Assembly (NCBI GenBank): GCA_038198445.1
Contig: JBBPZZ010000135.1
Location: forward strand, 1-33,370
Direction of reading: 5' to 3'
Source: JACDDK01 sp038198445
GTDB lineage: Bacteria > Actinomycetota > Rubrobacteria > Rubrobacterales > Rubrobacteraceae
Length of the DNA stretch: 33,370 bases
The notes under the pieces are model-generated. The model ran no database searches. It was not told the origin of the DNA and was given only the letters and a program-made list of their open reading frames with translations. The position numbers and the translations under genes were made by a program. Below are positions 15,087-23,191 of this stretch, piece after piece (position 1 is the stretch's first letter; every line of letters starts with the position of its first letter).

Positions 15087-15429
15087 GTTTCTTCGGGTCT
15101 TCGAATTCCCTGATGGACCTGACCGCGTAGCTCGACCGTTTTCCTCCTGGCGCCGGTTGTGGCTCCAGGAGCTTATGGTGGATCAACGCTTCCACCGCTC
15201 CAGATATTTCGGCGTCATCGCAGTCCTTCAGAGTGCCGCGGAGGTCTTTGCGGTTGATCTCTCCCTGCCCCAGAAAAGAGCACAGTCCCGCGTATAGGAC
15301 GCGGGCGGCGGGGGAGAGGGGCAGCGACCAGACCTCCGGCTCGTACCAGAAAACCCCGATACCGGCGGCGTTCGGCGGGCGCTCGCCGCGGGCGTCATGT
15401 AGATGGATAACCTCCGGCAGGCTCTCCAC
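15061..15429 (-). CDS. Small winged-helix-like protein coupled to the beta-CASP protein
   Basis: A 122-aa protein starting GTG, whose start overlaps the preceding gene's stop by one base (TAGTG), so the two are translationally coupled. Residues 25-95 (FWYEPEVW, LSPAARVLYAGLCSFLG, INRKDLRGTL, ISGAVEALIHHKLLEP) read like a helix-turn-helix or winged-helix domain of the replication-initiator/DnaD N-domain type, ending in a beta hairpin (KRSSYAVRSI). DNA binding is inferred. It may regulate, or work with, the nuclease-like partner upstream. Confidence 0.6.
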   Translation of the reverse strand: MESLPEVIHLHDARGERPPNAAGIGVFWYEPEVWSLPLSPAARVLYAGLCSFLGQGEINRKDLRGTLKDCDDAEISGAVEALIHHKLLEPQPAPGGKRSSYAVRSIREFEDPKKPSAESASG

Positions 15430-17939
15430 TACAGGATGGTGCGAACCGTCTCACCAACGGTGGGTGTGTGGATCTTGTGGCTCGGGGCCAGGCGATGGGC
15501 GAGGTCGCTGATCCGGCGGCGGGAGCCGTGGATCAGGATGATCTGACGGGGACTGAGCTTCCTGGTTATTCCGAGCAACTCTTCCTGCGTACAGTGCGCC
15601 GCGAAACTCACCCGCTCGACGCGCCACTGCTCTTCTTCACCGGCGGCCCGGTGCGTGCCGTAGGCCGCGGCCGCGTTGGAGGGCAGTATCACGGCGTTGG
15701 TGGCGCTACTCTCCAGGCGCTTCCGGTAGAACGCGCTCGCCCCGCCCTGCATGGTTACCGGCGAGGCTATGATGGCGCACGGGTTCGTGAGTATGCGCTC
15801 GCGGGCCTTGTCGTCGTTGGCGACCGCCCGGATGTTCTCGCCGAAGAACAACTCTCTCGGGTCGGTGTGCTGCAAGTAGGGCTTCATGTAGCCGAGTTGC
15901 TCGGCGTATAGTCTCTCCGAGGTCGTCACGACTGAACCGTCCACGTAGATGAATACGTCCCGGTCCAGGCCATATTCCTCTCCATAGTGCTTGAGGCCGA
16001 GGATTATCTCCTGCGCCTGTCCAAGAGCGTAAGTCGGGATCAAAACCGTCCCGCCGCGCTCAAGTGTCGTGTCGTTTATGGTATCGACCATTATCCTGAT
16101 CGAATCCGAAAACGGTTGCGTTTTCTGGTCCGCTAGTGTGGCCTCCATGACCAGGAGGTCTATGTCCCGCACTTCCGGCAGCCGCGCCGAGGGAATGGAG
16201 AAATGGTCTTCCATGCAGATGTCTCCGGTATGGAAGACGGTCGCCGAACCCGACCTGAAGAGCACGCTCGCCGCTCCCAGGATGTGTCCGCTCTCCGTAA
16301 GCGTGATCTTCGCGTCGCCGACCCCTATGGGCTTTCCAAACGGTACGGGTACGAGCCGCTTGCCTACCTCGTATATCGGCGCCCCGCCCGGCAGACCGCC
16401 ACCCATCGCCGCATGGTCGTTGAGAGCGGCGATGATAAGCCTCGCCGAAGGCGGGGTACAGTAGATTTTGAGGTCCGGCCGGTCGCGGACCAGAAGCGGT
16501 AGAGCGCCGCAATGATCCAGGTGCGCGTGGGTTACGATAGCCGCGTCCAGACCGTTTAGCGAGCCGAAGTTCGGGGCCAGGGGACCTCTGCCATCGGGTT
16601 TTATTCCCGCGTCAACTAGTATTCGCGTCCTGCCGAAATCTAGCAGATGGCTGCTGCCGCCGACTTCCCCCGCGCCTCCGAGAGCCCGGAAAGAGAGCGT
16701 CGGACGAGGCCTGGGCTGGGCTTCTAGGTCCGGTTTCGGCGTAGTGAGTCCGTTTGCGCCGTTTGCCGGTTGGGGCGTTAATTTAGTCGAGGTCTGGCGT
16801 GCGGGAGAAGGGTCCGAGTCTTCGGCGTCCTCCTCTGGCGGCTGGACTTTTCGCGAGCGTGGATTGCGTGGCTCATGGCGCGGCGCGCGCAGGTCGTTGT
16901 GGGCGTGTAGCACCTTGCCCATAAACTCGAGCAGACGCGCTGTCTGGCCGGCTGACTCCAGGGAGTTTGGCAGGGCGCTGACCTCGTTCTTGACCGCGCG
17001 GACGAGTAGCTCCCCGAAGCCTTCATCTGTAAAACGGGCGTTCTCCAGGGCGTTCTGAATACGGTCTCGCTCCGCGATGACGCGTCCCAATTCCTCGTGC
17101 ATTTCTTCCAGACGCTCCGCGGCGGTAGCGTATGCCGTCCGCTCCCCCGCCAGCGCGCGCTCCAGGTTTGATTCGCTCCGTTCTAGCTCGGCGATCCGCT
17201 CGTTGAGTTGTTCTCTCAGGTCCATCACCGAAGCTGCCTGCTCCTCCGCTTGCCTCATCCTAGTAGAGATGCCTTCGCGCTCGCCATTAAGTACCGCCAC
17301 CTCCTCGGCGAGGGCGGCGGCGCGCTCGTTGGCCGTGCGGGAAGTAAAGGAAAGCTGATCGTTCTCCTTTTTCAACTGTTCGAGCTGGGCCTCGAAGTCC
17401 CTGGCTCGGGCGTCCTCCGAAGCCTTCTTCTCGGCTATGGAGTTCTCTGCTTTCCAGGCTTCGATCAGGGTCTCGACAACCCCAATCTCCGGCTCTCGTT
17501 CGGAACTTAGAGCGGCTAGGAGAAGACCCTCCGTGGTGTGCGCCCCTGTTAGTTCTTCGAGACGCTCCTCCGAAAAATTCTCGACCGCCTCGAAGGTTTC
17601 AGGTGGAATCTGCTCCTGAATAGCCGTACGGAATGCTCCCCAGGCTGAACGGTCTTGCGTGATCTTACGGGCTATACCCCGCACCATCTGGGCGCTGCCG
17701 CCGGACTTACGGGTCAGGGCGTCAGCCTGAATGCCGCGTGGAAGCAGCACCTCGTCGAGGCCCGGCACACCCTTGCATAAATCCGCGAGCGCGCGGCGGG
17801 TGTCTAGCCGCCCGAGGCGCTTCTGTAGTAGCTCTTCGGGTATGCCTTCCGGCGGCATCCGTTGCTGAGAGAGGTTACCGGAGTCTTCATCGGATACTCC
17901 GGCATCAATTTCGTCGTCTCTGGGTTTGGGATCTGACAT
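15429..17939 (-). CDS. Coiled coil fused to an MBL/beta-CASP nuclease-like domain
   Basis: 836 aa. Residues 1-160 are a helical domain I do not recognise, 160-300 a long coiled coil rich in Glu/Gln/Arg heptads, 300-350 another helical segment, and 350-412 a Pro/Ser-rich linker. From about 413 on there is a metallo-beta-lactamase/beta-CASP module: HAHLDH at 471-476, SGHILGAAS with His552, TGD with Asp573, the motif-A acid in MEAT (Glu599), a motif-B-like His782 (FAAHC) and motif-C-like His804 (LIHGS). VTMQGGAS (728-735) matches the CPSF73/aCPSF SGMLQGG position. A metal-dependent RNA (or DNA) processing activity is expected, but the N-terminal fusion is not the usual RNase J or aCPSF (KH) layout. 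ATG follows GAGGGAG. Confidence 0.8.
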   Translation of the reverse strand: MSDPKPRDDEIDAGVSDEDSGNLSQQRMPPEGIPEELLQKRLGRLDTRRALADLCKGVPGLDEVLLPRGIQADALTRKSGGSAQMVRGIARKITQDRSAWGAFRTAIQEQIPPETFEAVENFSEERLEELTGAHTTEGLLLAALSSEREPEIGVVETLIEAWKAENSIAEKKASEDARARDFEAQLEQLKKENDQLSFTSRTANERAAALAEEVAVLNGEREGISTRMRQAEEQAASVMDLREQLNERIAELERSESNLERALAGERTAYATAAERLEEMHEELGRVIAERDRIQNALENARFTDEGFGELLVRAVKNEVSALPNSLESAGQTARLLEFMGKVLHAHNDLRAPRHEPRNPRSRKVQPPEEDAEDSDPSPARQTSTKLTPQPANGANGLTTPKPDLEAQPRPRPTLSFRALGGAGEVGGSSHLLDFGRTRILVDAGIKPDGRGPLAPNFGSLNGLDAAIVTHAHLDHCGALPLLVRDRPDLKIYCTPPSARLIIAALNDHAAMGGGLPGGAPIYEVGKRLVPVPFGKPIGVGDAKITLTESGHILGAASVLFRSGSATVFHTGDICMEDHFSIPSARLPEVRDIDLLVMEATLADQKTQPFSDSIRIMVDTINDTTLERGGTVLIPTYALGQAQEIILGLKHYGEEYGLDRDVFIYVDGSVVTTSERLYAEQLGYMKPYLQHTDPRELFFGENIRAVANDDKARERILTNPCAIIASPVTMQGGASAFYRKRLESSATNAVILPSNAAAAYGTHRAAGEEEQWRVERVSFAAHCTQEELLGITRKLSPRQIILIHGSRRRISDLAHRLAPSHKIHTPTVGETVRTIL

Positions 17940-17991
17940 GGAAACTCCCTCTAAGAATGTAAATGTCGAGCAGCATCTTCATATGTCACCG

Positions 17992-18019
17992 ATTTTATCA
18001 CGGGCATATTCGATGCCCG
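17992..18019. promoter_or_regulatory. Inverted repeat and -10-like box between divergent genes
   Basis: CGGGCAT (18001-18007) and ATGCCCG (18013-18019) form a 7-5-7 inverted repeat. TAAAAT on the minus strand (17992-17997) could be the -10 of the beta-CASP gene, which would put the repeat in its -35 region, as expected for an operator. The gene at 18062 reads in the other direction from the same 122-bp gap. Confidence 0.3.
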
Positions 18020-18047
18020 GACGAGCTTCTAATTGGCGCGGGCTTCG

Positions 18048-18053
18048 TATAAA
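18048..18053 (+). promoter_or_regulatory. -10-like box 8 nt before the start at 18062
   Basis: TATAAA is followed after 8 nt by the ATG of the 90-aa gene, and no Shine-Dalgarno is present. This is consistent with a leaderless mRNA. Confidence 0.45.
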
Positions 18054-18061
18054 CTCCGCTT

Positions 18062-18334
18062 ATGCCAGAGTCCGCACCCCAGGATACGGTAAGAGTCCGG
18101 GCAAACTCCCCCGGAAAGTACCCGATTCTGATCGTCGAATTGCCTGGCGGAAAGTTACGCGCAACCTACTACGAGACGGGCTACGACCTGGAACGCGCAA
18201 AGCCGGTCGAAGAGACTTGGCTCTACGAAAACGCCATGGGACGCCACAGTTTTATAGAAGTAGACCCGCCGGAGGAGTTACCCGCTGCCGCCCTGAGAGA
18301 CTATGCGCGTAGGGAACTCCTACAAGAGACTTGA
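18062..18334 (+). CDS. Small hypothetical protein, 90 aa
   Basis: A soluble, acidic protein with no signal peptide or transmembrane segment. The middle reads as beta strands (KYPILIVELPGGKLRATYYE) followed by a helical C-terminus (AAALRDYARRELLQ). A promoter-like box immediately upstream and a hairpin at its stop suggest a single-gene transcript. It converges on the PASTA kinase gene with 19 bp between. I do not recognise the family. Confidence 0.6.
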   Translation: MPESAPQDTVRVRANSPGKYPILIVELPGGKLRATYYETGYDLERAKPVEETWLYENAMGRHSFIEVDPPEELPAAALRDYARRELLQET

Positions 18335-18355
18335 GAGCCCAGGTTACCGGGCTCT
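18334..18355. terminator. Bidirectional terminator hairpin between convergent genes
   Basis: AGAGCCC (18334-18340) and GGGCTCT (18349-18355) form a perfect 7-bp stem with an 8-nt loop, and a T-rich stretch (acttcttcgtgttcttg) follows on the plus side. It spans the stops of both convergent genes and so could end the long kinase operon and the 90-aa gene. Confidence 0.55.
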
Positions 18356-20441
18356 ACTTCTTCGTGTTCTTGTCTTTCTTGGCATCTTTTTTGATGTCTT
18401 GCTTTGGCTGTTGGGCTTTGTCCTGGGTGGCCTTTTGCGCTCCATCGCCGCTACTCTGTTTTGGTTTCGGCTTAGGCGCGGGATCAGGCTTAGGCGCGGG
18501 CTTAGGCGCGGGCTCAGGCTTAGGCGCGGGCTCGGGCTGTGGTGTGGGCTCGGGCTGTGGCGTGGGCTCGGGCTGTGAGGGACCCTTGCTGTAGGTGATT
18601 AGCACGTAGGTGCCTGGATCCACCATCGTTCCTCCCGCGGGATCGGTGGAAGTTACCGATCCCGCGGGCTCGTCGCCCTGAACCTCTTTGCTGTCGTAAG
18701 CAAGACCCGCGTCCAGCATGGCCTGCTTCGCCACGTCCACGTTCTGCCCGACCATACTCGGGACGGCGATCTGACTCGGCCCAGAACTGAGCGTGATGCT
18801 GACGGCGCTACCCTGCTCTACCTCGTTACCGGGACGGGGGTTCTGGTCTATGACGCCGCCCTCGGGTATCTGGTCGTTGTTCGCCTGGGTCTGGCTGCCG
18901 AGCGTCAGTCCCTTGTTCCCCAGTTGACTTTTGGCCTGAGAAGCCGTGGCTCCATATGGGATGTCTGGAACTTCGACGGTCGGTGGGCCGGTACCCACCG
19001 TGATCTTGACCTCTGAACCACTCTCTTGCGAGGAACCGCCTTCCGGATTCTGGCTTGTGACCAGCCCATCGTCGCTTCTGGAACTCTCTTTTTCCTCCGC
19101 CGTAACCTTGAAGCCCGCGTCTTCTAGGGCGCCCACCGCCTCGTCCCGAGACTTGCCCTTGACATCCGGTACGTCGGCGACCTGCGTGCCGCTGACGACG
19201 ACCGAGATATTCGAGCCTTTGTCGGCCTTTCCACTGCTCGGGTCCTGCTCAAGGATAGTACCGACGGGTTTCTGGCTCTCTACGCGGCTGTCTTCGACAA
19301 TCTGAAACTTACCTTTGTACTGCTGTTGAGCCTCATCCAGCTTCAGGCCGGTCAGGTTCGGAACGTCGATTTGCGGAGCTGGTTTCGGAGCCGATTTCTG
19401 GGGCGGTTTCTTCTCTTGAGAGTCGCCAATAAGGTTATAGCCGGCCCAGGCCAGCGGGGTGAGTATCGCAAGCGCGAGCAGAGCTAGGATCAGGGGCAGA
19501 GCGATTCCCCGGCGTTTCTTCCTCCGTGGCTGCCTTTGGGGAGGCGGTGGCCCCGCGCGGGTCGCTTCGACGGCTGGCATGGCGCGGGTCGTCATCATAA
19601 TGGTCGTCGCGCTTGCGGGCTCCAGGCCGCCGATGACGCGCTCCAGGTCGTCTATAAGCTCGGCTGCGCTCGCGTAGCGGTCCAGCGGGTCCTTGGCGAG
19701 AAGCCGCATCGTGACGGCGTTAAGCCCCGTTCCGACACGCGGGTTGACCTCGTTCGGCGGACGCAGATGCCCGTTTACATGCTTCATGGCGATCCCGATG
19801 GGAGTATCCGCGTCGTAGGGCAACTCGCCGGTAAGCATCTCGTAGAGCACGATTCCTAAAGAGTAGAGGTCGCTGGCCGGACCGACGTGCTCTCCCATCG
19901 CCTGCTCCGGCGAGATGTAGTGGGCCGTACCCAGGATCAAACCGGTCCTAGTCATCGTGGATGAAGAGGCGGCCCGCGCGATGCCGAAGTCCGTAACCTT
20001 CAAGTCTCCGGCTTCGGTGATGAGGATGTTGTGCGGCTTTATGTCGCGGTGGATGACACCGCTCTTGTGGGCGGCTTGTAAGGCTTCGGCCATCTGCATC
20101 GCCACCGCCGCCGCCGTCCGGGGCGGGAGCGCCCCGCGCTTGAGGATGCGGTCCTTTAGCGTGCCGCCGGAGAGGTACTCCATGGCTATGTAGTAAGTGC
20201 CGTCCTCGGATTCGCCCCGGTCGTAGATCGAGACGATGTTCGGATGCGAGAGGGCCGCTGCGCTCTGCGCCTCGCGCCTGAAGCGTTCGACGAACTCCTC
20301 GTCCTGCGCGTAGCGGTCGCTCATGACCTTGAGGGCCACGTCGCGGTCGAGAACGCCGTCGTGCGCGAGGTAGACGTCGGCCATTCCGCCCGACCCGAGC
20401 GGCTTGACTATCCGGTAGCGGTTATCTACTAGCTGCTGCAT
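18354..20441 (-). CDS. pknB: PASTA-domain serine/threonine protein kinase (PknB-like)
   Basis: 695-aa membrane kinase that senses cell-wall fragments and phosphorylates growth and division proteins. The cytosolic kinase domain covers 9-270: glycine loop GSGGMADV (16-23), Lys38, HRDIKPHN (131-138), DFG (151-153) and an activation loop rich in Ser/Thr (SSSTMTRTG), as in PknB. One transmembrane helix lies near 312-336, preceded by basic RRKKRR. Four extracellular PASTA repeats follow (about 358-420, 421-486, 488-555, 558-620). The end is unusual: a Pro/Glu then Pro/Lys repeat region (about 622-665) and a Lys/Asp/Gln tail. It is the last gene of the cell-growth operon, 17 bp after pbpA, but has its own -10 box 8 nt before the ATG and no Shine-Dalgarno. 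Confidence 0.95.
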   Translation of the reverse strand: MQQLVDNRYRIVKPLGSGGMADVYLAHDGVLDRDVALKVMSDRYAQDEEFVERFRREAQSAAALSHPNIVSIYDRGESEDGTYYIAMEYLSGGTLKDRILKRGALPPRTAAAVAMQMAEALQAAHKSGVIHRDIKPHNILITEAGDLKVTDFGIARAASSSTMTRTGLILGTAHYISPEQAMGEHVGPASDLYSLGIVLYEMLTGELPYDADTPIGIAMKHVNGHLRPPNEVNPRVGTGLNAVTMRLLAKDPLDRYASAAELIDDLERVIGGLEPASATTIMMTTRAMPAVEATRAGPPPPQRQPRRKKRRGIALPLILALLALAILTPLAWAGYNLIGDSQEKKPPQKSAPKPAPQIDVPNLTGLKLDEAQQQYKGKFQIVEDSRVESQKPVGTILEQDPSSGKADKGSNISVVVSGTQVADVPDVKGKSRDEAVGALEDAGFKVTAEEKESSRSDDGLVTSQNPEGGSSQESGSEVKITVGTGPPTVEVPDIPYGATASQAKSQLGNKGLTLGSQTQANNDQIPEGGVIDQNPRPGNEVEQGSAVSITLSSGPSQIAVPSMVGQNVDVAKQAMLDAGLAYDSKEVQGDEPAGSVTSTDPAGGTMVDPGTYVLITYSKGPSQPEPTPQPEPTPQPEPAPKPEPAPKPAPKPDPAPKPKPKQSSGDGAQKATQDKAQQPKQDIKKDAKKDKNTKK
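18469..18576 (-). repeat. Short tandem repeat encoding the Pro-rich tail of the PASTA kinase
   Basis: About 108 bp of 6- and 12-bp units (variants of GGCTTAGGCGCG and GGGCTCGGGCTGTG on the plus strand). They encode alternating PEP-TPQ, PEPAPK and PKPDPAPK units. Such in-frame arrays are prone to length change between strains. Confidence 0.8.
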
Positions 20442-20449
20442 AACGATGA

Positions 20450-20455
20450 ATTATA
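20450..20455 (-). promoter_or_regulatory. Internal -10 box for the PASTA kinase gene
   Basis: On the minus strand TATAAT ends 8 nt before the kinase ATG (20441), in the 17-bp gap after the pbpA stop. It suggests a leaderless internal transcript that lets the kinase be expressed apart from the rest of the operon. The -35 would lie within pbpA and is not obvious. Confidence 0.5.
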
Positions 20456-20458
20456 GAC

Positions 20459-21892
20459 CTATCCGCCCTGGCTCTTCAGATACGAGACGATCATCCGCCG
20501 GGCTATGGGCAGCGCCTGCTTCTCGCCGTCGCCGCCATTTTCGACTAGAACGGCCACGGCGATCTTGGGGTCTTTTGCCGGCGCGGAGGCGATGAACCAG
20601 GAGTTCGGGTCCTTTGGTGGAACCTCTGCCGTGCCTGTTTTCCCGGCGACCTCGATGCCGGGGATCTTCGCCGCGGTGGCCGAGCCTTCATCCACTACGC
20701 CGACCATCATCTTCTGGAGGGTCTGGGCGGTCTGGGGATCTATGACCTGCTCGCGGGAGCGGGGTGTGGGTTTGTCGAGGATTATGCCGTCCGGAGAGCG
20801 AATTTCCTTGACGATCCTCGGTTGCATCATGTCCCCCTTGTTGCCGATAGCCGCCGCCACGTTCGCCATCTCGAAGACGTTGCTCGACACTTTGTCCTGG
20901 CCGAACGAGGTCTGGGCCAGCGCGCCACCGATTAAACCTGGCACCTCGACGCCCAGCGTGCTGGCGTTTACCTGTAAGGGGAATTCTTCGTAAGTGTCTC
21001 CGTAACCGAACTTCCGCGCCATGTCGTAGAGCGCCTGCGCGCCGACTTTCTCGACGGCGATCTTTGCGAAGATCACGTTTATGGAGAGGGCGAGCGCCTT
21101 GGCGAACGTCACCCGCCCGTAGGAGTAATTGCCGTAGTTGACGACGGTGTAACCGGGCGTCTCGTATTTGCCGCTGTCGAAGTACGTGTCGGTCGGCTTT
21201 ACGCCTTTCTTGAGGGCCGCAGCCGCCGTTATGACCTTGAAGACGGAACCCGGCGCGTAGAGACCCTGGGTGGCCCGGTTCAGCAGCGGGTTGTTCGGGT
21301 CCTTCTGAAGCTCCGGGAAGCGCTGGTCGATGTTGTTCGGGTCGTACGAAGGGTAGGAGACCATCGCCAGCACGTCTCCGGTCTTCGGGTCTAAAGCGAC
21401 CGCCGAGCCCTGTCCGGTGTTACTGGCGGCGAGACCCTGGTAGGCCGTGCGTTGTAGGTCTGGGTCGAGGGTCAGCTCGATGTTGTTGCCGGGTTGCGGG
21501 CCGCCGGAGATCTGATTTACAAGCTCGTCCAGGGTGGCGGGCTCAGCGTTGCCGGAGAGGTTTGAGTTCTCCCCGATCTCGACGCCCGTCGCCCCGTACT
21601 TGACGCTCCAGTACCCGACGACGCTGGCGTAGAGGTCTCCCTGAGGATAAACCCTGTCGTAAGTGGCGCCGCTGCCGGTGTCCTTCTTGTCGCTGCGGGC
21701 CAGCACCGTCTCCCCATCGCCGGCCAGGATGAGGCCGCGGGGAGACTCTATCTCCCGACGGCTCTGGAGCGAGTTGTTCGGGTTGTTGGCGAGCGACTCT
21801 CGGGCGTAGACCTGCCAGTAGGCCATCACCCCCACTAGCGCGACAAAGCCGGCGGTGAACAGGTAGAAAACGCGCCTCAGGTGGGTGTTCAA
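20459..21892 (-). CDS. pbpA: Class B penicillin-binding protein (PbpA/PBP2-like transpeptidase)
   Basis: D,D-transpeptidase of 477 aa that cross-links peptidoglycan made by the adjacent RodA glycosyltransferase. An N-terminal signal-anchor helix (about 9-28) is followed by a short dimerisation-type domain and the transpeptidase domain. The three catalytic motifs are intact: SVFK (Ser216-Lys219), SIN (270-272) and KTGT (418-421). The length matches actinobacterial PbpA (about 490 aa), which lacks PASTA domains. It overlaps rodA by 4 bp (ATGA), the common SEDS-bPBP pairing. The operon's FHA proteins, phosphatase and kinases are the expected regulators. Confidence 0.94.
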   Translation of the reverse strand: MNTHLRRVFYLFTAGFVALVGVMAYWQVYARESLANNPNNSLQSRREIESPRGLILAGDGETVLARSDKKDTGSGATYDRVYPQGDLYASVVGYWSVKYGATGVEIGENSNLSGNAEPATLDELVNQISGGPQPGNNIELTLDPDLQRTAYQGLAASNTGQGSAVALDPKTGDVLAMVSYPSYDPNNIDQRFPELQKDPNNPLLNRATQGLYAPGSVFKVITAAAALKKGVKPTDTYFDSGKYETPGYTVVNYGNYSYGRVTFAKALALSINVIFAKIAVEKVGAQALYDMARKFGYGDTYEEFPLQVNASTLGVEVPGLIGGALAQTSFGQDKVSSNVFEMANVAAAIGNKGDMMQPRIVKEIRSPDGIILDKPTPRSREQVIDPQTAQTLQKMMVGVVDEGSATAAKIPGIEVAGKTGTAEVPPKDPNSWFIASAPAKDPKIAVAVLVENGGDGEKQALPIARRMIVSYLKSQGG

Positions 21893-23181
21893 AAGTCGTC
21901 CCCGTAAGCCGCCTCGTCTTCCTGCCCGGCTTTCTCCGATATTACCAGCAGAAGACCCGTCAGGATAAAGTTGCCCACGACCGAGGAACCTCCGTAGGAG
22001 ACAAAAGGCAGCGTAACGCCGGTCAGCGGTATGGCCTTCGTCACCCCGCCTACGATGACGAGAGTCTGAAGGGCGAACAGGGCCGTCAGTCCGAAGGCGA
22101 GGAGCTTTGAGGCGTCGTCGCGGGCGAGAAGGGCTATCTTCGTCCCCCGGTAGACGAAGACCAGAAACGCCAGGAGTATCGCCGTCGCGCCGAGGAGGCC
22201 GAGCTCACTGGCTATGGCGGAGAAGATGAAATCCGTCTGGACTTCGGGGATGGTCTGGGCGAAGCCCGCTCCGAGCCCCGTCCCGGTAAGGCCGCCCTCG
22301 GAGATGTTGAAGAGGCTCTGGAGGATCTGGAACCCCACGCCGTTCGCGTCTTTCCAGGGGTCGAGCCACGTCTCGACCCTGACCTGGACGTGGCCGAAGA
22401 GCAGGTAGCTCACGTAGGCGCCGAAGGAGAACAGGATTGTCCCCAGCAGCACGTAGGCGATGCGCCCCGTTGCCGCGTACAACATCAACAGCGGCACGGC
22501 GAAGAAGAGCAGGCTGCTGCCGAGGTCTTTCTCGAAGACCAGCAGCCCTAGAGACGCGGCCCAGACAAAGGCAACCGGGCCGAAATACTTGAGCGTGGGT
22601 ATCTGGATGCCGAGGAAGCTGCGGCTCGTGGCCGCGAGAAGATCCCGCTTCTCCGCCAGGTATCCGGCGAAGAAGATGATGAGCGCGATGCGGGCGAACT
22701 CCGAGGGCTGGAAGCTGACCGGACCGACCTGGAGCCAGAGCTGCGCCCCGTTCACCGTGTAGCCGAAGAAGATGGTCGAGGCGAGAAGGACCACCGCGAC
22801 CAGGGCGAGCAGGTACTTGTAGTCGAAGATACGGTGGTAGTTGCGGAAGAAGAGGACGATAAACAGCATGGTCGCGCTCCCGACCAGTATCCATACCGCC
22901 TGGGTCGTCGCCAGGTTCTCGACATCTGGCACGTCGTAGGTGAGCCGGTAGATCATGATGAGACCTATTCCGGTCAAAAGCGTGACTATCGGCAGGAGCA
23001 GCACATCCGAGTGGGGCAGGAGGAGTCTCACTATGAGATAGAGCGCGAAGAGCGTGCCGGCGTAGTAGGCGCCGTAGATCAGGGGCGGACTCTTCGCTGA
23101 CTGGACGAAGATCAGGGTGGCGAAGCCCAGGGTGGTGACCATGAGGGCGAGTATCATCGGCAGGGTCGCGCGCTGGGTCAT
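21889..23181 (-). CDS. rodA: SEDS-family peptidoglycan glycosyltransferase (RodA/FtsW)
   Basis: Polytopic membrane protein of 430 aa with about ten transmembrane segments. It polymerises lipid II into glycan strands. Typical stretches are VSFQPSEFARIALIIFFAGYL (the Q-P-SE-F/L-K/R signature), VFEKDLGSSLLFFAVPLLMLY with the conserved Glu/Asp, GLTGTGLGAGFAQTIPEVQTDFIFSAIASELGLLG in the large extracellular loop, and VSYGGSS near the C-terminus. Partnership with the overlapping pbpA and the PASTA/FHA cluster points to RodA rather than FtsW. ATG follows GAGGAG at long spacing, 10 bp after the pstP stop. Confidence 0.94.
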   Translation of the reverse strand: MTQRATLPMILALMVTTLGFATLIFVQSAKSPPLIYGAYYAGTLFALYLIVRLLLPHSDVLLLPIVTLLTGIGLIMIYRLTYDVPDVENLATTQAVWILVGSATMLFIVLFFRNYHRIFDYKYLLALVAVVLLASTIFFGYTVNGAQLWLQVGPVSFQPSEFARIALIIFFAGYLAEKRDLLAATSRSFLGIQIPTLKYFGPVAFVWAASLGLLVFEKDLGSSLLFFAVPLLMLYAATGRIAYVLLGTILFSFGAYVSYLLFGHVQVRVETWLDPWKDANGVGFQILQSLFNISEGGLTGTGLGAGFAQTIPEVQTDFIFSAIASELGLLGATAILLAFLVFVYRGTKIALLARDDASKLLAFGLTALFALQTLVIVGGVTKAIPLTGVTLPFVSYGGSSVVGNFILTGLLLVISEKAGQEDEAAYGDDF

Positions 23182-23191
23182 GGCCGGGCCT

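Noticed and set aside
18469..18576. Tandem repeats considered as a CRISPR array
   Set aside because: Units are 6-12 bp with no spacers and lie in frame within the kinase gene.
22205..22894. Long minus-strand frame inside rodA
   Set aside because: Low-complexity Arg/Pro/Leu translation; the rodA frame carries the SEDS motifs.
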